A stretch of DNA of 64,000 nucleotides from Nematostella vectensis (taxonomy: Eukaryota; Cnidaria; Anthozoa; Actiniaria; Edwardsiidae): positions 9,262,515 through 9,326,514 of the forward strand of contig NC_064048.1 of NCBI RefSeq assembly GCF_932526225.1, written 5' to 3'. Of the stretch, positions 18,601 through 28,800 are shown piece by piece. The translations under genes were made by a program, and so were the position numbers. Each line of letters begins with the position of its first letter. Positions within the stretch are counted from its first letter, which is position 1. A model generated the notes under the pieces. The model did no database searches, was not told the origin of the DNA, and saw nothing but the letters and a program-made list of their open reading frames with translations.

Positions 18601-21600
18601 CACTTAATTTGGCATAGTTTCCTAAATGCCCAACCATCCTGTCAATCACAACTTGTATCTTCTGCTACAGGGATCGGATCATCAAACTATTTGGCCATGC
18701 CATGTAGCTAGGGATGACCTTTATGAAATTGTAATATTTGTTTACATTGCTGTTTCTATGGCAACAGAACGGTGAACCTGTAAAATTCACTAGTCGCGAA
18801 GTGCTGTTCGCTACAGGGAAATTTTTAACAAATAAGCTATAGGATATTGTACATCAGACCTTGTTCAACACTTAAAGGAAGTTTTATTAAAATCTATAAG
18901 AGGAATTCTGAGATATTGGTGTATTTTTATTTTCAGTCACTCTGTCATTTACCTACTTTGAAATTTGCCCCGAAAAAATCTATATGCAAGCAAGGATTTC
19001 TTTACCATTGTTATTTAGCTACCTCTTGTTTCTAATAGCCTACAATAAAATGAATACAAAGCAATCGGTTTTGTTGATCGTAAGTTTGATTTTCAAAATG
19101 AAGAAATTGAACTTTTTTGGTTTTTTAGCCGCCATGTAAAATTTTGCTGATTAATTTTTTTCGTCTTTTTTTAAGAATAAAATTAAGATAGCAGGTTACG
19201 CTAGCTGCGTAAGGAAGGGGCATCTCTGTGCAAGATTAACACAGGAAGAATGCGAAAAGTACAACGAAATGAAAGGAATTATATTCAAAGCGAAGCAACA
19301 AAACAAGCGCAAGGTCGGCGCTTGAAATGGTAGCTAAATAACAATGGTAAAAGCGTATGGGTTTTTTTGGGGGCGAATTTCAAAGTAGGTAAATAGAAGA
19401 GTCACTGAACAATGCTTGATGGTGGCTATTTACAACAATGTAAATAAGATTCACGTTATACTGTACAGGAATAGAAATATGCGCACATTTTCCTCTGTTT
19501 GTCTGTGTGCCAGCACATTGATTTCATGCACACTCGTCTTTTGTTCTTTTTAAAAATGAATAACATTTCTGTTTTTTCCACCAAAAAGAATATATCAACC
19601 AGAAATTGCTATGTAACTAAAGGGCACATTGTACTCACCTGGGTGGGTGGGGAGAGTAATAAAATAAATTTCGGAGCCTTTAATAGCTAAAATTATGCAC
19701 GGTGACTCCCTATTTTTTAAGTCCAATTTCTTAAACATTTTATCAACTTAAAAACCGTCATGTTTTTTTAATTAAAAAAAAAACTTATGGTTACAGTTTT
19801 ACATGTTTTGTATCAAATCCTCGTTGTTGAAATAAGCACAATATTTAATACATTTAATACATTTGTTTTATGGGAATTCTTTATATTTATGTGATTAGAT
19901 GACAAGATCACACCTGGAATGTTTTTGAGTAAAAATCTTACAACTCTTGTGAAATATTTTATTTTAGATTTTACTGACACAGCAAAATGCGTGGTGACCC
20001 CTATTTTTTCTCAAACAATTTTGGTGGTCCAAGGGTAGTTTTACTGTACAAGATCTATATGATTTTGGGAAAACAAAAATACCTCCCAATTACTGTAGGG
20101 GGCACCGGCCTTAAGTCTCAACCAATATTTTTCTTTTTTTAGATAATCCCTGTCTTCCCCAACATACTGTACAGTATACCAAGATATGAAATACTCTATG
20201 CTTGCGCTTTTTCTCATAATGGCAGGCTTCTGCATGCTGTTATATTTTCATATTTGTGTTATGTATAGTTTGGGCATATGTGTGTCATATACCTGTGTAC
20301 TGCTTGACGACTGACTTCTGACTAATGGAAAGCCAGGAAGTCCACCAGAATTACTACCAACACTGAAACCATAAACACCATATTAGCAATAAAAGCAATG
20401 GGGCATTCATCATCATGGGAGAAAGTGTTGCTCTAAAAAATGACGAGAACAGGGCGGGGAAAGGGGCAGGGGGTAGGGAGCAGAGGAAGTTGGGACCGCG
20501 TCCACCTAACCTGCTAAAGCTGTTGAATGCACGCTGCACTTGGGACTGTTGTTGTTGTTGTTGTAAGGTTGACTGGGAAGGAGGCATTCCCATCCCAGGA
20601 ATGGGTGAGCTGCGCGAGGGACTGCCGACGCAAGGACAATGGTTATACATGTATATATTATTATATATTATTTCAGAGGAGAATTTTTAATGGGAGGGAG
20701 AGTGCTCAACTTAACAGTTGAGGTACAGTTACAATAGAAGTATTCGTGGCTGTAGCTTAGTGTGTTAAAGTGTTAAACTGTGCACTGACATTATTCACAC
20801 CAATCTCTTTTCTGATGATTTCTAATGAAGGTCATACTTTAAAATTATAGAATGTCAATCACCCACTCTTTTGTTTTTGTGTATCATCGAAAAAACAACC
20901 AGTTTATTTGCGAGAAAATTTCAAAATAACAATCTGCAAATAAAGCCTAATGTGATATTGACGATATTTGAAAATTTCTTGCTTAAATTACTTACTTATT
21001 ACTTGCTTAAATTAGCCGATCGAAATGGATGCTTTGTGTGACTCGCCATTGAGCGGCAGCATAAAATGGCGGCGTGATTGACCTTCTTTAAACCAATATT
21101 TTACACTCCTCGCTCAATATCAAGTTGCATAAAGCATGCACTTTCACCAACTCAAATGAGTAACAGGAGATACTTTCAATCACATTTTCTCGCTCAAGTA
21201 CTGGACTTCAATCTTTGATGGTTGAATACATTAGTTTGTAAGACAGAAACCAGATAGCTGTTTAGTGGTTGAAAATTACTTATAAAAGTTGGCAGAAAAT
21301 TGAAAATCACAGTAAAACCAGGATTCAGCCAATCCAGCTGAAGCTTAGACTCTCCCCATTACCAGACTTCTTTTTTCCTCTCCTGCTGTACACCATGCCA
21401 AGTTGCACATTGAGCAGTCACATGTAATAAGACTAATACCTGGAAATCGCAGATGGTATTGACACTGCTCTGGACGACTTGGGTAGTCCTGTCTGGCTGC
21501 CAATGTGCCCTGGACTAGGCATCTGCCCCATGCCCCCCCTTGGTCCCATGGACAGGATTCCACGGCTGAGAAACACAACAGATATTGCCATCACTCAATT

Positions 21601-24160
21601 TCCAAATTTAAAGATTGGTAATAAGACATGATATACCCTCCATGGTTTAAAAGATTGCTAAACTGTTAAACCCCTTCGTTTTCAAACATTATATTATTAA
21701 TGAAATGATGTATAGTGTACTGTTTGTAGCCTTGTTGGACACAATTGGGGCCAATATACACCAACAGCATTGCAATGAGGTTGCAAACAGATTATAACCA
21801 TGTGTACCAGTTGTTTCATGGGTATTTATAAGCAAATTAGGCACAAAAAAGGGCACATCCAGATTTCAGAAGTTGTAGTATTTTAGGTTTATGTGCCTAA
21901 TAAAAATCCACATGCCTTTCAGCGACCAGGATGCAGCCAAATATGTAGCCATATTTATTTAAATCAAGATGATTTTCCACACATGTTTTATGGGACCATT
22001 ATTAAGTTTTCTCTATATTGTACCTGGAATCAATAATAATAAATGCAGTGTGAATTAGTACCTTCCTTGCTGGGAGCTTGTGTTGGCCCCTGGTGCGGAC
22101 ACCATACTGTGAAGGGCAGATGATGACTGGACGCTTGGCATGCCAGATGAACTGCTTCCTTGCATTGAGCTGTTGTGAAGGGATGTCGCAGGCATGGATA
22201 TGCTACGGCTGAACTGGTGCTAGGAAGACATAGCAATTAGTGATCCATAAGTCTTGAGTAATGTGCTTTCTGGTGCTAGAGGGACAAAAGCTATATATTT
22301 TGATAGGAGGTGATAAAAAACTCACTCTAAACCCAGCCTATTGAAAAGGAGAACATTACTACTGATTTATGTAGGCCTGTACTTGGTCTAATCATAGAAC
22401 TGTTTGAAATCATGGGGAGTGATATATGATACAGCTGAAAAAAACTAAAAAAAGTCCTGATGCCCCCCTGGCCCCATGGGTTTCTACCCTCCACCCAGCC
22501 TAGGCACGAAGGGTGTCTACCCTACCCTCCCATGGTCCCAAAAGTGTCTACCACTTCCCCCCTGTTTTCAAGGATGTCTACCCCTCCGCTTGCCCCTGTT
22601 TTAAAGGGTGTCTACCCCTCTCCTGACCCCCCCCCCCATCCCCTTGTCCTAAAGGATTTCTCATCTTTTAGGTTTCAAATACCTGTACTGGCGGCATCCC
22701 TCTCTGGTTCCCAGGAGGCATCTGCATTGAACTACCAGGCGGCATACCTATAAATTACATTATAAATGATTTATATCCACACTCAATGCTGACACTGATG
22801 TGCTACCCTCACCAGTTCAATCAATGTCTTGGCTGTCAGTGAAAGATAGGTCCAAAATATAAGTACTGTTCTACTGTATTTCAGATAAGGTTTGTACAAA
22901 GGTAATGTGTCGACAGACGTACCAGCCTTGCACACTCATTGTTACATTAGCTTCTAATTAACTTGTTTAAAGGTTAAAGAAAATAGGTGTACTCTATGTG
23001 TGTCTACTCGACAACTGTAGGCATGACATGCCACTACCCCACGGATGACCAACACCTTAGCCAGTGCCAATGAAGGTTTTGATACTTACCAGAGCTGTGA
23101 AGGTTAGACCCATAGAAATTGGATTGGCTTTGACCAGGAGACCCCATGCCTATACAAAGAATTTAGAGAAAATGTATTGCAGAATTTCAACACCTCTAAC
23201 TCAGGGGACATTTTCCTGAAAATATAGAACCTGTGGAGAAGTTGTGCCAACAATTAATGGCATATGTTGTCGATGCTACACAAACCTAACCCAAACTAAG
23301 ACATCTTTTTACGTAACCATCCGTATAACCTTCCTAGATTCTGTACAAACCTTATGCTACAAAAACCTAACATTAACTAAGAGATCCCTCCTAGATTTTG
23401 TACAGTACAAACATAATGCTAACCAAGAGATCATTTTACCTGAAGATCCATATAGCCCTCCTAGATGCTGCTGTGAGGATGGGCCAAGCTGAAAACAAAA
23501 TCATTCACAAATATTTCTTGTGTTTATCCATAAAACTTGTAATATTTTCTTTGTAATAATGACACTACAGTCAACACTCATCTTACAGACAGCCCAAAAT
23601 TAGAAACAGCTTGTAATTACTTAAACAAAATCCTGACAAGATTAAGATACAGTAGCTGAAAAGTATATTCTACAATAAAAAACTTTCATAACTGTAGACG
23701 TTAGATGGATATCTCTGATTATTCCAATAATTTACTGTAAAAAGAAAATTGTACTGTTTGATTGACAAGACAGAAAACATTGCAAAGAGATTCTAGAAGT
23801 CGCAGTTTCTTAGAATGGCCATCAGTTTCTTACATTCTGGACAAAAGATACAAATTTCAATAACAGTTCACAAAAATTTGCATCAAAATTAAAAAAAAGC
23901 ATTTTGATATTTTGTTTGCTGTTACTTACTAAGTAATTAAAGTAATTCTCAGCCTTATTAGTTCTGAAATGTGCTTATTTCAAACACTTCTTCCTTGTAA
24001 GTATGATGCACAGTTTAGCGGTACTTACCAGACTTGACTCTTTGTCAGATCTGTGATGTGGGAATCCAGACTGAGGGAAATACATCCCTGCGCTATTGAA
24101 ATCGTCATCCATGTTTTCAAATCCAAATTTACTTTTTCTCATTGAACCAATTGTTGACAT
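9666..24160 (-). CDS. CNOT2: CCR4-NOT transcription complex subunit 2
   Basis: Eighteen coding exons join in frame: 24160-24029, 23488-23440, 23149-23090, 22747-22683, 22219-22062, 21565-21440, 20621-20511, 20362-20293, 18112-18061, 17123-16911, 15574-15517, 14695-14625, 14298-14181, 13715-13677, 12949-12888, 11109-11060, 10590-10490 and 9876-9666. The total of 1746 nt gives 581 residues (human about 540). The N-terminal half is low-complexity Ser/Gly/Met/Gln-rich with a Q6 run. The middle has LDLSEFPTLTNR and DFSILNEDFPALPG. The C-terminal NOT box is strongly conserved: MVTDQFGMIGLLTFIRAAE, DLTTLGLNLNS, KLSRYGEDLLFYLYY, DWRYHKEERVWLTRAPG and GTYYFFDCQAWRKVPKEFHL. CNOT2 pairs with CNOT3 through NOT boxes and docks on CNOT1, supporting mRNA deadenylation and repression in the cytoplasm and nucleus. 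The start is the first ATG after an untranslated exon. This is a complete gene with no lesions. Confidence 0.95.
11369..12282. repeat. Large imperfect inverted repeat in a CNOT2 intron
   Basis: The left arm (about 11369-11470) and right arm (about 12180-12282) are inverted copies. They share TTCATAGAT, GCGCGCACGA, CCAATCAG and AAATGTCCCACAAAA in the same order, with small indels between blocks. The roughly 700-bp interior encodes nothing recognisable. It looks like an old non-autonomous element. Confidence 0.55.
12300..12417. repeat. 41-bp tandem triplication
   Basis: Three near-identical 41-bp units begin TTGGTGAC at 12300, 12341 and 12382. Each contains GCGCGTCGCA, and the third is truncated. 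They lie immediately beside the right arm of the inverted repeat, within the same CNOT2 intron. Confidence 0.75.
13020..13650. repeat. 20-bp minisatellite in a CNOT2 intron
   Basis: From about 13090 a 20-bp unit (GGTCTATCCCGYACCTGAAT) repeats about 27 times, ending roughly 25 bp before the splice donor of the CNOT2 exon 13677-13715. Positions 13020-13080 carry a separate short array of GAGGTTAGATAC/GAGCTTTAGATAC. Variant units (GCGCCTGAAG at the left, TACCTGAATG in the middle) are clustered, as expected from local unit duplication. Confidence 0.9.
14930..15330. repeat. Degenerate ~85-bp tandem repeat in a CNOT2 intron
   Basis: About five degenerate copies contain the blocks GATTTTGCTATCT, a T-rich run with GGGTATAAAATT, and CTGCCATCC(T)TTAGGGG. 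Single related fragments occur at about 38515-38545 and, in opposite orientation, at about 58385-58460, so this is a dispersed family. Confidence 0.6.
15620..16055. repeat. AATAAACGCC-type dispersed repeat with palindrome
   Basis: The motif AATAAACGCC/AATGAACGCCTCC recurs from 15650 to 16050 within a CNOT2 intron. A 24-bp segment, AAGCATACAAGTTTGTATAA plus flank, is directly duplicated at about 15683 and 15715. The region ends in a palindrome at about 16023-16050, with 13-bp arms TTTAATAAACGCC and a 2-nt spacer. Confidence 0.6.
17750..18420. repeat. Two degenerate satellites flanking a CNOT2 exon
   Basis: Positions 17754-17960 hold about three roughly 85-bp units (TTCTTGACGGAT...GTAAACCAACAAAGCAT...AATAACTGCACA), interrupted by an 18-nt G run. 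Positions 18150-18420 hold about five degenerate 55-60-bp units around ACCACACCCC. The 52-nt CNOT2 exon 18061-18112 sits between them and is not part of either array. Confidence 0.55.
18932..19411. repeat. Inverted repeat with ~90-bp arms in a CNOT2 intron
   Basis: The arm at 18932-19023 is inverted at 19329-19411. They share TTTACCTACTTTGAAATT and TTACCATTGTTATTTAGCT (19 nt, exact). The spacer is about 300 bp. A pre-mRNA of either strand could fold into a long hairpin. No coding content was found. Confidence 0.75.
22460..22650. repeat. Degenerate ~40-bp repeat (GTGTCTACCC)
   Basis: About four units contain the motif AAGGRTGTCTACCCCTC followed by C-rich sequence, in the intron between CNOT2 exons 22747-22683 and 22219-22062. 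The unit is visible directly at 22508, 22541, 22571 and 22605. The 97-codon frame through it is a product of base composition. Confidence 0.6.
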
Positions 24161-25760
24161 ACTACGGTTCAGTATGTGAAATCAGGACAGTGCTCAAACC
24201 AGGCCACACCTCATCTACAAAGAAAGGAGAAGGAACCATTTTGACAGTATTTTACACTGCTTTGCCTGGTTTTTTTCCCTATTTTTTTTTTGGAAAGTAG
24301 GTGTTTTTTCTTTATTTTTTATTTTTTTTGGAAAGTAGGGTAGAATAAGGTAGGGGGTTGTATGATAGGTTTTAACAGTAAGATCATCTGATTTCTAAAT
24401 TCTTTATAAAAACAGTGACAAACAAAAGAAAAGGGAAGCACTGACAGGATGCCCTAGTATGGTAATCGTGTATATTTTTTTAGAAAGAATTCCTAAAAAT
24501 GATATTTTTGACAACAACTCAAACTGAGTGTCAGTTAAGGTAATGGTACCTATTATCGGACACTTTAGATTTACGCTAAAATATCTCGCGTACAAAACAC
24601 AATTGAGTCTTAGGTTTTACAGCTAGAAATCACTGACTATTGAACATAATAATTCGACCAATTTAACAAAAATTCAATGGTTAATTTTAGGAGAAAACAA
24701 ACGTTCGTAAGATGTGTTGTAAAGCCCTATTATCGGATACCTAGCCCTATTATCGGACACCCTAGCCCTATTATCGGACAGCAGATTTCTTCTAAAAAAA
24801 CAACGGGAAAATCATGCTTCATTTTCATTAAAATACTGCAGACAATAATTGTTGACATATGTACTTTGCAAAACTCACGATAGTTTTTAGTTTAAGACTC
24901 TTTCTTCTTTGTAGCAAGCGATTCAAAACACATGCATCGCGCGTGTGGCAAACTGCACGGCGAAATGTGCGTTTGCTCATCGATCGCTCAAATTTACGTT
25001 GAATCGTTCGATGATTGCTCGACTGTCCAATAATAGGGCACCGAGGTTAGGTACGAACAATTCGAGCTACCCCGAAGTGTATACAGAAACAGAGGCCAAA
25101 TGCGGTGCGTGAGAGAAAATTATTTCCAGTTTTGTGAAACAATAAACACTCGTAAAAAGCTTCGGAATACATGTTTTCTGAATGTTGTTTTTTCGACTCG
25201 ATGGGTCATTTTTCGGCATGTTTTCCTATTGTTTGAGATATTTACAATTTTTTTCGAGTGTCCGATAATAGGGCACTGTCCGATAATAGGTACCACTACC
25301 TTAATGGGCGAATGAAGGTAGGGGTTTTGTTTTTATTTTGATTGCACTTCAAACCAAGCCTTCAGTCTATGAACACAAACAACGAGAAGGTAGCAATCAC
25401 TTTGCATAAAAGTTCATATTATAGTTTTATAACAGCACATTTTAAATATATATCCAAGGGATAACATGGCCGAGTGCTTTTCGAGACAAAGCAAGTTGTC
25501 TCTCAACAAAGGTATAAATATTGCGCTCTAGAAAAGCCCTAAAGTCAATAAACTTTAGAGCAATGCATCAAAGGATAGCTAACCTTCACGGTTATTTAAA
25601 AGGCAACTTACCTTTGGCAGTGTTTCGGAAGAGTTAAACACAATAATTCGAACAAAAACACACAACTTTTTCTTCTAAGCCTCGAACGAGTCTATCAGTT
25701 TTCTCATACGCGTGCTTTCTACCGATGACCGCTGTGTTTACCACGGGCCTTTAGATACGC
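24161..25760 (-). other. CNOT2 5' UTR exons and first intron
   Basis: The start-codon exon of CNOT2 extends upstream to an acceptor (CTTTGTAG) at about 24215. A further untranslated exon ends at a GTAAGTTGC donor (exon boundary 25612) and should begin near 25700-25760. The intron between them contains the TTAA-flanked MITE. Confidence 0.6.
24539..25300. mobile_element. piggyBac-type MITE (TTAA target site)
   Basis: A 762-bp element has 24-bp terminal inverted repeats differing at one position. Both start GGTA and contain GGTACCTATTATCGGACA. It is flanked by TTAA at 24535-24538 and 25301-25304, the target duplication typical of the piggyBac superfamily. Three further direct copies of CCTATTATCGGA(T/C)A lie inside the left end (24727-24782). 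Inverted copies lie at the right (about 25020-25040 and 25258-25290). No transposase is encoded. It sits in the first intron of CNOT2. Confidence 0.85.
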
Positions 25761-25874
25761 CAGGAACGCCTGTCGGTAATCGACACTCAGTGTCTGTTCC
25801 CCCGTCTGCTCCACGCAGAAAAGCTTAAACTTTTCACAGCGTTCGTATTTGTTTGTTGCCTGTATTTCAGGGCA
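25612..25874. promoter_or_regulatory. Bidirectional promoter CNOT2 / NIPSNAP3
   Basis: The untranslated first exon of CNOT2 (minus) has its donor at 25611, and the NIPSNAP3 start codon (plus) is at 25875. Both transcription starts must therefore lie within about 260 bp or just outside it. No TATA box is seen in either orientation. The segment is richer in CpG than the flanking introns. Confidence 0.6.
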
Positions 25875-28800
25875 ATGATTGCAGCGCACCTGTTTCGACC
25901 AGCACGAGGCGCTTTATGCCTTGCGAATCGTTCAATTTCTACAAGCGCACGGATAAACTCGGAGAAGATCTACGAGCTCCGTACATACGCCATCAAGCCG
26001 AAGGATTTTAGTGAGTGTAGCCACTTATTCTAAAGAAATTTTAAGAAAAGACAAGAATGATTCAGTGCAACAAAGTTCCAATAACACTTTACAGAACAAA
26101 CCAATTTTTGCCTTTGCTCGAATTTGTGTCGAGTCAAATGCTGCGTCACGATGCGTGTCAAAGGCTCTCCAAATGATAATATCTTGATTTTTTTACTAAA
26201 TATTGATCGTTCAATCCATCTTAAAAAGTTTTGGATTGATATATATAATCTGTTTGCCCTATTTTTGCAAAATTGAAAAAAAATAAATGGGTATAATGAG
26301 GTGTCTTCGGGGTTCGTTCCAGACTGAACAATTATCCAGATAAGAAAAAGGTAACACAAGCAAATTAGGTAAAAAAAGGCATCCCAGATCACTATTTCAT
26401 AAATCTAAAAGTCAAACTTTTTTGTTGCCAGATCCAATAATAAACGTCAGATGGAAATAATTCAATGGCATAAAAAATTCCTTACTTGTTTTTTAGGGGG
26501 TGGTCAGATTTATATGTTCTTTTGTCTGTATATATGTAGTTTTGAGAATCTGAATGGCTTATAATTTTAAATTTATTGGATTCACACTAATGTAAATACT
26601 TCACACGGTACCAATAAACTAATCTGTCTGTTCGTCTATCTGTCAGAAAGTCAGAAAACTCACCACCTCCCCCCCCCCCCCCCCCCGGAAAAATTTTCAC
26701 ACCCACACAAGAAAAATCTTGGGTAGGGACCTGGATTGGTGGTATCCAAATAGTCAATGATCATGGGCAGAGTTTGGCAGAGCCTGAAAGAAACGTAAGA
26801 AGTGTGATAATTACTCCTGTTCCTTATTTTTAGTTGACTACATGCGCCTCACCTATGACCATATTGGGTTGAGAACAAATCACTCCAAGTTGTGTGGATT
26901 TTGGGCAACAGAACTTGGAGGATTAAACCAAGCAGTACATATCTGGGAGTATGGTAGGTGATATGTTACAAGCAAAGAATAAATATTGAGGTTGTTGCCT
27001 TAAAAATATATTTTGTCCTAGAGTAAGGGTTACAGATCTTTGGGGGCATTATCCCCTACTCAGACAGGGGTTGAGTTCCCCCATCCACTCTTGCGGTGTT
27101 CTGCTGATACCACTACTATTCTTATGTTACAGATAACTTTGCACATCGGACAGAGGTACGGAAAGCACTCAGCCAGGATGAAAAGTGGCAAAGTCAATAC
27201 ATGGCTAAAATGATGCCGATGCTACAAAGACAGGTATGTTAGAGATGCTGACACAAATCTTCAAGTAGTATATACTTCATCTTTAATGACCCCATCCACC
27301 ACAATAACCATGCCCAATATCCATAAATCATCAGTGTCAGATGTATATTGATAATGGGGGAAGGGAGGGTTTAAGGAGTTTCAATGAGGTTTATATTTAT
27401 TTATTTATTTATTTTTATTTTTTTTTTTGGGGGGGGGGGGGTGGCTGAGCAAGCGTTTTAAAAAGGGAGGGGCTATGGCCAACCCCTTTGTCTTGGGGTA
27501 ACTTTCAAGTCCTTATCAACAATATAAATTATGACAAATCATATCAATATGCCAATCATTTATTCCTTCATCACCGTCATTTACATACAATCCATGAAAA
27601 TAATAGCTGAGACTTTTTGACCACTTGCAAAAAAAATACCATATCTTATTTTCCTGTGAAAAAGACAATTTCCCCCCTCCCCCCGAATTAATGTTGGCTG
27701 GGACGCAATGAAACAACATTGATTTGGGGGGATGGGGGTGGGGAATTTTGAAGAGATTGTATTGTCTGTTGATCTAAGAGCACCTTTTTCTAAAATGGGT
27801 GGGGATGTTGGTAGGGGATCTCAGCATTTTTGTCACGGATTGTATATATGGTATATCACAATTAGCTTATTGATTTATTCCACTTGCCTGCTCTTATTTG
27901 TGGTGATATTAAGAAAAAATGTTTTTTTTTATTAAAACATGAAAAAAATCAAGGTTTGCTGGAGACGTGCTCCTTACTTCTTTGCGCAAAACATTTCTTC
28001 AAATAAGAGCCACCTAAGCATAACTCAGCTTAAATTTATTTATAGGAGAACCTCATAATGAAAGCTGTCCCTTGGTATGAGATGCAAAAGTTCCAGTCCA
28101 GGGGAGGTTTGTTAAACTTTTATTCTTCATCTGCATGATAATTTTATTCAAATATGAGGATTGTTGGTTCCCAGGAAGCCAGAATATCTATAATGGAAAC
28201 CCAGGGTTTTTTTTTCAGGATTTTCCCTGGTTTTTGGGCCAATACTTATATCTGTAACGGAAACCCAGAGTTTCTTTACCCAGGATTTTCCCTGAGGTTT
28301 TTGTACTTATATTCTAGGTATCCAGAAAATTCTGTGTGCTTTCAATATCAATTGTTTGTTCCAGGTATTTATGAGCTGCGTGCTTATACTTTAAAGACTG
28401 GTAAATCTGAGCAGTGGGCACACCGCTGGTTGCAGGGCCTGCCAGCTCGCTGCAAATACTCAGCTCCTGTTGGAGTCTGGATGTCTGAGATTGGAACTCT
28501 AAACCAGGGTAGGTGCCTTTTTTCAGGTGCTTTAATCATGTCTTATCTTTCATATGAGCCAGGAGTTATTTTGATTTTGGAATTAACTTCTCAGTAGTCT
28601 AGTTTTGGACATTGTTGTAGTTTTACTTCCGGTTAATTAGCATATCTTTCGCACATGCGCACCCGGATTGAGTTCCTCGTGTAGTCCGCCATGTTTTGTA
28701 TTGTGTTAATAAAATAGGTGAATAAAAAGCCTTCAAGTCAACTTATTACATGGTGTCAGAAGCAAACTGAAGGAAAATCACTCTCAAACATACCAGGTCG

